Positions 6,961-13,681 of a stretch of DNA of 15,583 nt are shown piece after piece (the first letter of the stretch is position 1; the number at the start of each line of letters is the position of its first letter). The DNA is from Ilumatobacteraceae bacterium (GTDB lineage: Bacteria; Actinomycetota; Acidimicrobiia; Acidimicrobiales; Ilumatobacteraceae): positions 1-15,583 of the forward strand of contig JANQZQ010000102.1 of the NCBI GenBank assembly GCA_030728545.1. The letters run 5' to 3'. The notes beneath the pieces were generated by a model, which was given only the letters and a program-made list of their open reading frames with translations, was not told where the DNA came from and searched no databases. A program made the translations under genes and the position numbers.

Positions 6961-8049
6961 ATGACTGCACAACGAGAGTGGTTCGAAAAGGACTACTACG
7001 CCGTGCTCGGTGTTGCGCAGAATGCCTCTGCCAAAGACATCACGAAGTCGTATCGCAAACTGGCACGGCAGTTCCATCCTGATGCCAACCCCAACAATGC
7101 TTCTGCTGAGGAACGCTTCAAAGAAATTTCTGCTGCGTACGACGTGCTCGGCGACGAAGATCGCCGACGCGAATATGACGAAGTGCGCCGCCTCGGGCCT
7201 GGCGCGATGGGCGGGTCGGGTAACGGTGCGTTTCGCTTCGATGTGGGTGACATGGCGGGGGCCGGTGGGCTCAATGACTTACTCGGGCAGATGTTCGGCG
7301 GTGGCCGTCGCAGCGGTGCCGGAGTCGGGCCGCAGCGCGGATCAGATCTCGAAGCTTCGTTGTCTATCGATTTTGTTGACGCAGCCAAAGGTCTCACGAC
7401 CAGTTTGCATTTGACCAGCGAAGCGGTGTGCAACACCTGCACGGGTTCGGGTGCGCGTTCCGGCACTTCACCAAAGCGCTGCACGCAATGCGGCGGGCGT
7501 GGTGTTGCCGAAACGAACCAAGGCGGGTTCGCGTTTTCGGTGCCATGTTCAGCGTGTGGTGGTCGCGGTGCGATTATCGAACACGCGTGTGGAACTTGTC
7601 GGGGCACTGGCGTAGAGATGCGAAATCGTGAAGTCAATGTGCGAGTTCCTGCCGGCATCGACGACGGCACACGCATTCGGATTAAAGGCCGCGGTGCCCC
7701 GGGTCGCAGTGGCGGCCCGCCTGGGGACTTGTTCGTCATTTGCCGAGTGGCCCCGCATGCATTGTTTACCCGTGATGGCCGCAACCTCTTGGTGCGGGTG
7801 CCGGTGTCATTCACCGCCGCTGCACTGGGTGCCGACGTCTCGGTGCCCACACTCGAGGGCGACACCGTGATGTTGCGATTGCGACCAGGCACCCAACCTG
7901 GCAGTCGTCATCGGGTAAAGGGTCGCGGCATCACCACCGACAAAGCAGCGGGTGATTTGATCGTGACGGTCGAAGTAACCGTGCCGACAGAACTCACCGA
8001 TTTACAGCGTGAAGCATTACTCGCATTCGCCAAGCAGGAAGCCGTATGA
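6961..8049 (+). CDS. dnaJ: Co-chaperone DnaJ (Hsp40, type I)
   Basis: Stimulates DnaK ATPase activity and delivers unfolded substrates. The protein has 362 residues, slightly short of the usual 370-390. The J domain (about 10-74) has the HPD motif at H39-P40-D41. A Gly/Phe-rich stretch (79-125) follows, then a complete zinc-finger region with four CxxCxGxG repeats: C157/C160, C174/C177, C196/C199 and C210/C213. The two C-terminal beta domains run from about 222 to 345. The ATG at 6961 is chosen because GAGG lies five bases upstream and the J domain begins directly after; the frame is open further upstream to 6868, but only by overlapping grpE. The stop codon overlaps the start of hspR as ATGA, so the two genes are translationally coupled. 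This is the hspR-linked DnaJ found in Actinobacteria, which often carry a second copy elsewhere. Confidence 0.98.
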   Translation: MTAQREWFEKDYYAVLGVAQNASAKDITKSYRKLARQFHPDANPNNASAEERFKEISAAYDVLGDEDRRREYDEVRRLGPGAMGGSGNGAFRFDVGDMAGAGGLNDLLGQMFGGGRRSGAGVGPQRGSDLEASLSIDFVDAAKGLTTSLHLTSEAVCNTCTGSGARSGTSPKRCTQCGGRGVAETNQGGFAFSVPCSACGGRGAIIEHACGTCRGTGVEMRNREVNVRVPAGIDDGTRIRIKGRGAPGRSGGPPGDLFVICRVAPHALFTRDGRNLLVRVPVSFTAAALGADVSVPTLEGDTVMLRLRPGTQPGSRHRVKGRGITTDKAAGDLIVTVEVTVPTELTDLQREALLAFAKQEAV

Positions 8050-8438
8050 GCCAACAACCCAACAGCGAGCATTACCGCATGGCCGTGTACGTGATTTCGG
8101 TGGCGGCTGAGTTGTCGGGGATGCACCCACAAACGCTGCGAAATTATGAACGGGTTGGTCTGTTGCGACCAGCACGCACGCAAGGTGGTAGCCGTCGCTA
8201 CAGCGAGGCTGATATTGCACTCTTGCATCGCATCGCACAACTGGTGGAGAGCGGCATGAACCTTGAAGGCATTCGCCATGTGTTGACACTGGAAACCGAA
8301 GTGGGTCAGTTGCGCAGCGAAGTGCAGGCGTTGCGCGAACATCTCGCCCAGCAGCGCGCTTCGCGCGGTGAGTTAGTGCCGACACGGCAAGTGCTCTCGG
8401 TATTTACCCGTCGCTCAGGTTTCTTCGGCGAACAATGA
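8046..8438 (+). CDS. hspR: Heat-shock repressor HspR (MerR family)
   Basis: Transcriptional repressor of the dnaK operon and usually of clpB; binds HAIR sites as a dimer, with DnaK as co-repressor in Streptomyces. The protein has 130 residues. It opens with the family-typical YVISVAAELSGMHPQTLRNYE (from about 15), a winged helix-turn-helix, followed by the wing GLLRPARTQGGSRRYSEAD (38-56). A dimerising coiled coil spans about 82-105. The hydrophobic, aromatic C-terminal tail (VLSVF...FFGEQ) is a plausible DnaK contact. There are no cysteines for metal sensing, in contrast to many MerR regulators. The start ATG overlaps the dnaJ stop (ATGA). Because the gene lies inside the operon whose operator it binds (4450-4470), it closes a negative feedback loop. 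The identity is strongly supported by sequence plus context. Confidence 0.96.
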   Translation: MSQQPNSEHYRMAVYVISVAAELSGMHPQTLRNYERVGLLRPARTQGGSRRYSEADIALLHRIAQLVESGMNLEGIRHVLTLETEVGQLRSEVQALREHLAQQRASRGELVPTRQVLSVFTRRSGFFGEQ

Positions 8439-8454
8439 ACAGGAGCAACAACTC

Positions 8455-10959
8455 ATGACGCTTGACCCGCGCACATTTACCGTCAAGACCAGTGAAGCAG
8501 TGGCTGCTGCCATGCAGGCGGCAGCGAGCGTCGGCCACAACGAACTCACATCGCATCACGTGTTATCCGAGTTGGTGAAACAAAACGACACGATGGTGTT
8601 GCCATTGTTGGCCAAAGTGGGTGTGCCCGTCGCCAACATCGTTGACAAGTGCACAACGGTGCTGGGCAAGTTGCCCACCGTGAAAGGGAATCCCGAACCA
8701 CGACTCACTCGCGAACTAGCCGCAGCATTTGCTGCTGCGGGTGAACTACAAGCGGAGTTTCGCGATGAGTATTTATCGGTTGAAGTACTGGCCGTATCGA
8801 TGCATGACATCATCGGCGTGCCGCGCGACGAAATGGTGGCGGCCCTGCGTGAGGTACGCGGATCACATCGCGTGACATCACAGTACCCAGAGGACCAGTT
8901 TCACGCCCTTGAGAAATACAGCGTGGATCTCACCGCGCTAGCGCGTACCGGAAAAATTGATCCAGTTATTGGTCGCGACGAAGAGATTCGTCGGGTGGTA
9001 CAGGTGTTGTCGCGTCGCACCAAGAACAATCCGATTTTGATTGGCGAGCCCGGCGTCGGCAAGACCGCAATTGCCGAAGGTTTGGCGCAGCGCATCGCCT
9101 CGGGTGATGTGCCCGAGGGTCTGAAGTCAAAGCGACTGGTGTCGCTTGATATTGCAGCCATGTTGGCGGGCGCAAAATATCGTGGCGAGTTTGAAGAGCG
9201 CCTGAAGGCAGTGCTCAAAGAAATCATCGACGCCGGTGGCGAAGTCATTACGTTCGTCGACGAGATTCACACTCTGGTGGGCGCCGGAGGCTCGGACGGG
9301 GCCATCGATGCGGGCAACATGATCAAGCCGATGTTGGCGCGCGGTGAGCTGCGCATGATTGGTGCAACAACACTCGATGAATACCGCAACCACATCGAAA
9401 AAGATGCCGCACTAGAGCGCCGCTTTCAACAGGTGTATGTGGGTGAACCATCGGTGCAAGACACCATCGCAATTTTGCGTGGGTTGAAGGAACGCTACGA
9501 AGTGCACCACGGCGTGCGGATTCAAGACAACGCGTTGGTGAGTGCAGCAATACTTTCCAACCGGTATCTCACCAATCGGTTCTTGCCGGACAAGGCAATT
9601 GACCTCATGGACGAAGCGGCCAGCAAGTTGCGGATTGAAATTGATTCGATGCCTACCGAAATCGATGTGGTGGAGCGCCGCATCATGCAATTGCAGATTG
9701 AGAAAGTCGCGCTCTCGAAAGAGACTGATGCTGCAAGTAAGGAACGCCTCGGGGCACTCGACGTTGAATTGTCCGAACTCACCGAGCAGTCGGTGGACAT
9801 GAAGCAACGCTGGGAGGCCGAAAAGCAAGGCATCAGCGCAGTGCGCACATTGAAAGAAGAGTTAGAGGTGCTTCGCCAGCAAGCCGACCGAGAATCCGAC
9901 CTGGAGAAAAAAGCGGAATTGATGTACGGGCGAATTCCAGAACTTGAACGGCGCATCACCGATGCAACGGCCAACGCGTCAACCCCGTCTGACCAAGAGC
10001 GCATGCTGAAGGAAGAAGTAGATGCTCAAGACATCGCCGAAGTGGTGGCCAAGTGGACGGGTATTCCCGTAACACGGTTACTCGAGGGCGAACTCCACAA
10101 GCTGGTGCATCTCGAAGAACTGCTGCATCAGCGTGTGATTGGCCAGGATGCAGCCGTCACGGTGGTGGCTAATGCAATTCGTCGTAGTCGAGCTGGGTTG
10201 TCTGACCCCAATCGACCGATTGGTTCGTTTATGTTTCTTGGGCCAACCGGGGTAGGTAAGACCGAGTTAGCGCGCGCGCTGGCGTCGTATTTGTTTGATG
10301 ACGAAAAAGCCATGGTGCGCATCGACATGGGCGAGTATTCAGAGAAACACTCAGTGAGTCGCTTGGTTGGTGCACCCCCTGGGTATGTCGGCTACAACGA
10401 GGGTGGTCAATTGACCGAGGCGGTGCGTCGGCGACCGTACAGCGTGGTGTTGTTAGACGAAATCGAAAAGGCTCATTCAGAGGTGTTCAACATCTTGTTG
10501 CAGGTGCTTGATGATGGCCGTCTCACCGATGGCCAGGGGCGCACCGTGGATTTCACCAACACGATTTTGATCATGACAAGCAACCTGCCAGTGGAACCAA
10601 TCGAGTATTTCAAACCTGAATTTGTGAACCGCATCGACGAAATTGTGCGCTTCGCTGCATTAACGCGCGACAACCTTGGCGCAATTGTCGAGATTCAATT
10701 GCAGCATCTCATTAATCGACTCGCCGAACGACGCATCACGTTGGCAATCACGCCAGCAGCACGGGTTGCACTCGGTGAACGAGGGTATGACGCCGAGTTT
10801 GGTGCACGCCCACTGAAGCGGCTCATTCAGCGCACGATTGCTGACCCAGCGGCACTGCTGTTACTAGAAGGCAAAGTGTCAGAAACCACTGGCAATGGCA
10901 TGATCATCGTTGATCTGGTGAATGGGGAGTTCTCCATCAACCCGTCTGACGCAGGCTAA
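8455..10959 (+). CDS. clpB: Protein disaggregase ClpB (Hsp100)
   Basis: Hexameric AAA+ motor that threads aggregated proteins through its pore and works with DnaK. The protein has 834 residues (about 850 is usual). The N domain covers about 1-145. AAA1 has Walker A GEPGVGKT (197-204), pore loop AKYRGEFE with Y242, Walker B FVDE (267-270) and ALERRF (320-324). The coiled-coil middle domain, which distinguishes ClpB from ClpA and ClpC, spans about 395-525. AAA2 has Walker A GPTGVGKT (596-603), pore motif GYVGY (643-647), Walker B LLDE (666-669), sensor 1 TSN (708-710) and sensor 2 GARPLKR (783-789). The stretch from TSN to PEFVNRID is about 21 residues shorter than in E. coli ClpB. There is no ClpP-binding tripeptide loop. 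AGGAG lies 9 bases before the ATG, and the gene starts 16 bases after hspR, so it is part of the dnaK operon. Confidence 0.98.
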   Translation: MTLDPRTFTVKTSEAVAAAMQAAASVGHNELTSHHVLSELVKQNDTMVLPLLAKVGVPVANIVDKCTTVLGKLPTVKGNPEPRLTRELAAAFAAAGELQAEFRDEYLSVEVLAVSMHDIIGVPRDEMVAALREVRGSHRVTSQYPEDQFHALEKYSVDLTALARTGKIDPVIGRDEEIRRVVQVLSRRTKNNPILIGEPGVGKTAIAEGLAQRIASGDVPEGLKSKRLVSLDIAAMLAGAKYRGEFEERLKAVLKEIIDAGGEVITFVDEIHTLVGAGGSDGAIDAGNMIKPMLARGELRMIGATTLDEYRNHIEKDAALERRFQQVYVGEPSVQDTIAILRGLKERYEVHHGVRIQDNALVSAAILSNRYLTNRFLPDKAIDLMDEAASKLRIEIDSMPTEIDVVERRIMQLQIEKVALSKETDAASKERLGALDVELSELTEQSVDMKQRWEAEKQGISAVRTLKEELEVLRQQADRESDLEKKAELMYGRIPELERRITDATANASTPSDQERMLKEEVDAQDIAEVVAKWTGIPVTRLLEGELHKLVHLEELLHQRVIGQDAAVTVVANAIRRSRAGLSDPNRPIGSFMFLGPTGVGKTELARALASYLFDDEKAMVRIDMGEYSEKHSVSRLVGAPPGYVGYNEGGQLTEAVRRRPYSVVLLDEIEKAHSEVFNILLQVLDDGRLTDGQGRTVDFTNTILIMTSNLPVEPIEYFKPEFVNRIDEIVRFAALTRDNLGAIVEIQLQHLINRLAERRITLAITPAARVALGERGYDAEFGARPLKRLIQRTIADPAALLLLEGKVSETTGNGMIIVDLVNGEFSINPSDAG

Positions 10960-10977
10960 TTAGCCACACGGCTGTGG
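10954..10977. terminator. Overlapping palindromes at the clpB/hisD convergent end
   Basis: The perfect 12-base palindrome GGCTAATTAGCC (10954-10965) covers the clpB stop codon and overlaps a second inverted repeat, CCACA-CGGC-TGTGG (10964-10977). They fill the 20-base gap between two genes that point at each other, so a shared two-way terminator is likely. Neither side has a long T run, so factor-independent termination would be weak. Confidence 0.4.
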
Positions 10978-10979
10978 TG

Positions 10980-12305
10980 TTATTCGAATCGTTGTCGTAG
11001 GGCGTTGCCGTGCGCGGCGAAACCCTCATGATCAGCCAAGGCCGTGATAGTTGCGCTCATGCGCCGCAAGGCTGCGTTCGATGCAGCAGCAATCGCAGTG
11101 GTTTTCAAAAATGCCGCAACGGTAATGCCCGACGAGACCGCGGCAAAACCGCTGGTCGGTAATGCCGCTGGGCAGCCGAGCACAAAGTTGGCGGCTGAAA
11201 ACGGTGTGTCTTGGCCGACGAGAATCTCGCCGGCATTGTTGATTTGCGCCACGAGATCATCGGCACGGGGCCGCTGAATCGCAAGCTGCAAGTGTTCGGG
11301 GGCGAACGCGTTGACCACGTCGCATGCTTCGCTCAACGATGCGGTGAGCAATGCGCCACCGTTCACGCCGAGAGCGGCACGCGCTGCAGTGGCGCGCACA
11401 GCGGGTAGTTGCGCAATGAGGTGATCAAGCTCGCGATCAATTGCATCAATCACGTCACGGTTGGTTGCCACCAACAACACGGTGGAGTCTTCGCCGTGTT
11501 CGGCTTCAATTAACAAATCAAGTGCAGCACGTCGAGCATCGGTGGACTCGTCGGCGACCATCATGCTTTCAGTCGGGCCCAGCACCATCATCGTGGCAAC
11601 CCCATGACGCTGAAGTTCGACTTGGGCTGCAGTTACGGCCGGGCTGCCGGGGCCAACAATTTTTCGTACAGGGTTGATGGTGGCGGTACCAAAGCCGAGT
11701 GCGGCGAGCCCAGCTGGGCCGTTGGCGCGGTACACCTCGGTGATGCCCAGCAAACGACACACCACGAGTACGGCTGGGTCAACGCGTCCTGCGCCGTCGG
11801 GCAAGGGTGGCACCATCACCGCAATGCGCGGCACCCCAGCGACGATGGCTGGCACGCCCAACTGATACGCAACGGATGGGTAACTTGCTTTGCCACCCGG
11901 AACGAAAAGGCCAACGGAGGTGATTGGTGTGATTTTCTCGCCGACCTGTGTGCCGGGTGAAATTTCCATCGACCAATCCGTCATTCGTGCCCGGACTGCT
12001 TCGTTGAAGCGGCGAACATGATCAATTGCATCAACCAATGCCGTGTGCACTTCTTTACTTACCTCTGCCGACATGAGTTCATCGGCACCGACTCGAAGTT
12101 GGTCGGGCCGCAGTGACACACCGTCAAAGTGCAGTGTGGCTTCACAAACAGCCGCATCGCCACGTTGGCGAACATCATCAAGCAAGGCGATGATGTCGGC
12201 ACGCAGCGACGGTGTGAGCACGTCATCAAGTGAGCGATCAGTCAATGCACGGCGCTCAATTGGGCTCATCGTCGCCCATTCACGGCGGCGCAGTACAGCG
12301 TTCAC
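10980..12305 (-). CDS. hisD: Histidinol dehydrogenase family protein with an altered metal site
   Basis: The HisD family oxidises L-histidinol to L-histidine with two NAD+ and one zinc. This protein has 441 residues and the right fold signatures: VGLFVPGGKASYPS (131-144), GPAGLAALGFGT, VGPGSPAV (218-224), LLIEAEHGEDS (264-274), APEHLQL (335-341), LPTSGFAAVSSG and HGNALRQR at the end. The catalytic pair E337-H338 and zinc ligands H270 and H432 are kept. By alignment with E. coli HisD, ligand Q259 is E267 here, ligand D360 is N373, the substrate-binding NH of GxNHVLPT is PA (379-380), and S237 is T245. It may therefore be a divergent HisD or a paralog acting on another alcohol. The GTG start has no Shine-Dalgarno but a TAGTTT box ends 6 bases upstream; ATG 12269 is an alternative. 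No other histidine genes are adjacent, and purA diverges from it. The symbol denotes the family only. Confidence 0.82.
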   Translation of the reverse strand: MNAVLRRREWATMSPIERRALTDRSLDDVLTPSLRADIIALLDDVRQRGDAAVCEATLHFDGVSLRPDQLRVGADELMSAEVSKEVHTALVDAIDHVRRFNEAVRARMTDWSMEISPGTQVGEKITPITSVGLFVPGGKASYPSVAYQLGVPAIVAGVPRIAVMVPPLPDGAGRVDPAVLVVCRLLGITEVYRANGPAGLAALGFGTATINPVRKIVGPGSPAVTAAQVELQRHGVATMMVLGPTESMMVADESTDARRAALDLLIEAEHGEDSTVLLVATNRDVIDAIDRELDHLIAQLPAVRATAARAALGVNGGALLTASLSEACDVVNAFAPEHLQLAIQRPRADDLVAQINNAGEILVGQDTPFSAANFVLGCPAALPTSGFAAVSSGITVAAFLKTTAIAAASNAALRRMSATITALADHEGFAAHGNALRQRFE

Positions 12306-12311
12306 GTCACG

Positions 12312-12317
12312 AAACTA
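12312..12317 (-). promoter_or_regulatory. Candidate -10 box for the hisD-like gene
   Basis: TAGTTT on the minus strand is followed by exactly six bases and then the GTG at 12305, so transcription would begin on the start codon. The absence of any Shine-Dalgarno supports a leaderless message. No -35 box is evident. Confidence 0.4.
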
Positions 12318-12362
12318 TCGGTGCAGGTGCGGAATCTGGTGCTGATGGAGCGGGACTCCGAG

Positions 12363-12368
12363 TAGGCT
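12363..12368 (+). promoter_or_regulatory. Candidate -10 box for the purA operon
   Basis: TAGGCT, the same hexamer as at dnaK, lies 32 bases before the purA ATG in the 95-base divergent region. It would give a leader of about 25 bases that contains the Shine-Dalgarno AGGAG at 12391-12395. No clear -35 box or purine riboswitch fold is seen. Confidence 0.5.
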
Positions 12369-12400
12369 TTTCTAACGTTCCCACAAGCGCAGGAGCGTCA

Positions 12401-13681
12401 ATGCCCGTCACCGTAGTAGTTGGCACTCAATGGGGTGATGAAGGCAAGGCAAAAGTCATTGACTTGCTGGCTGGCTCGCACAGTCACGTCGTGCGTTATC
12501 AAGGTGGTCACAATGCCGGACACACGGTGGTGGTGGGTGATCAGCGTTATGCGTTGCAGTTGGTGCCAAGCGGCGTGTTGTATGAAACCGTCGTGCCGGT
12601 GATCGGCAACGGTGTGGTGGTGGACCTGCCGACGTTGTTCGCTGAAATCGACACGCTCGAATCGCGCGGGGTGTCGTGCAAACGTTTGCGCGTATCAACG
12701 CTGGCGCATCTGATTTTTCCGTGGCATCAACGTCACGATGCAATGAGTGAAGCCCTGCGCGGTGACGCCAAACTCGGCACCACCCTGAAAGGCATTGGGC
12801 CGGCGTATGCCGACAAAGTAAAACGAATCGGCGTGCGAGCCGGCGAAGTGCGCGATCGGGAGCGGTTCCGCGTGGCAGTCAAAGAGCGTGCGACGCAAGA
12901 GAATGCATTGTTTGCCTCGCTTGGTGAGCCGCTGATGGATGTGGATGCGGTGGTTGCGCAGTATGACGAATACGCACAACGACTACTTGCCTATCTTGAC
13001 GACACGGTCAACATGTTGCACGGTGCACTCGAGCGCGGGGCAAACATTTTGCTGGAAGGCGCACAAGCAACGTTCCTTGATATTGATCACGGCACGTATC
13101 CGTTTGTGACGTCATCTAACCCCACGGCAGGTGGTGCGTGCGCAGGCAGTGGAATTGGCCCGCGCGATATCTCTCGAGTGGTGGGCATCGCCAAGGCGTA
13201 CACCACGCGGGTCGGCGCTGGGCCGTTTCCCACTGAAGTGCATGGCGAACTCGGTGACCGAATCGTGGACATCGGCCACGAGTTCGGCACGGTAACCGGG
13301 CGTCGTCGTCGACCGGGCTGGCTGGATTTGGTGATGTTGCGTCACGCGGTGCGCGTGAATTCGCTTACCGATATTGCACTCACGAAGTTGGATGTGCTCG
13401 ACGACTTTGACACCATTCGAGTGTGCGTTGGTTATCAGCTAGAAGGTCATGAATTGCAGGGCTTCCCTGACGATGCCGAAACTTTGGCGCGCGTGGAGTG
13501 TGTATATGTCGACATTCCCGGTTGGAAGCAGTCGTTGCGGGCCTGTCGCCGCGAGGCCGACTTGCCACGCGAAGTGTTGTTGTTGTTATCACTCGTTGAA
13601 CAACACACCAAGGTGCCCGTGAGTGTGGTGGGTGTTGGCCCAGAGCGCGATGACGTGGTGTTGCGTGGGGCAAGTTTGTGA
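12401..13681 (+). CDS. purA: Adenylosuccinate synthetase
   Basis: Joins IMP and aspartate with GTP to make adenylosuccinate, the first committed step to AMP. The protein has 426 residues, the normal length. Visible motifs: the P-loop QWGDEGKAK (10-18) with catalytic D13, GGHNAGHT with catalytic H41, GTTLKGIGPAYADK (127-139), LLEGAQATFLDIDHGTYPFVTSSNP (217-241), KAYTTRVGAGPFPTE (265-279), GRRRRPGWLD (300-309) and TKLDVLD (328-334). Two glycines that are usual in the family are alanine here (A17 in the P-loop, A223 in GAQAT). The ATG at 12401 is preferred because AGGAG lies five bases upstream and the protein then starts like other PurA; the frame is open upstream to 12230 but only by overlapping the divergent gene. 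The stop overlaps the purB start as GTGA, so the genes are translationally coupled. Confidence 0.97.
   Translation: MPVTVVVGTQWGDEGKAKVIDLLAGSHSHVVRYQGGHNAGHTVVVGDQRYALQLVPSGVLYETVVPVIGNGVVVDLPTLFAEIDTLESRGVSCKRLRVSTLAHLIFPWHQRHDAMSEALRGDAKLGTTLKGIGPAYADKVKRIGVRAGEVRDRERFRVAVKERATQENALFASLGEPLMDVDAVVAQYDEYAQRLLAYLDDTVNMLHGALERGANILLEGAQATFLDIDHGTYPFVTSSNPTAGGACAGSGIGPRDISRVVGIAKAYTTRVGAGPFPTEVHGELGDRIVDIGHEFGTVTGRRRRPGWLDLVMLRHAVRVNSLTDIALTKLDVLDDFDTIRVCVGYQLEGHELQGFPDDAETLARVECVYVDIPGWKQSLRACRREADLPREVLLLLSLVEQHTKVPVSVVGVGPERDDVVLRGASL

Noticed and set aside
6290..6970. 226-codon open frame on the minus strand opposite grpE and the dnaK end
   Set aside because: It spans two certain genes and an intergenic gap, has no ribosome site and no family resemblance; treated as a shadow.
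6996..7892. 298-codon open frame on the minus strand opposite dnaJ
   Set aside because: It lies wholly within dnaJ, which has every family motif. The translation is rich in Pro, Arg and Ser without recognisable domains, typical of an antisense shadow in GC-biased coding DNA.
12230..12400. N-terminal extension of PurA by 57 residues
   Set aside because: The extension overlaps the divergent hisD-like gene and its promoter region, resembles no PurA sequence, and the ATG at 12401 has a proper Shine-Dalgarno.
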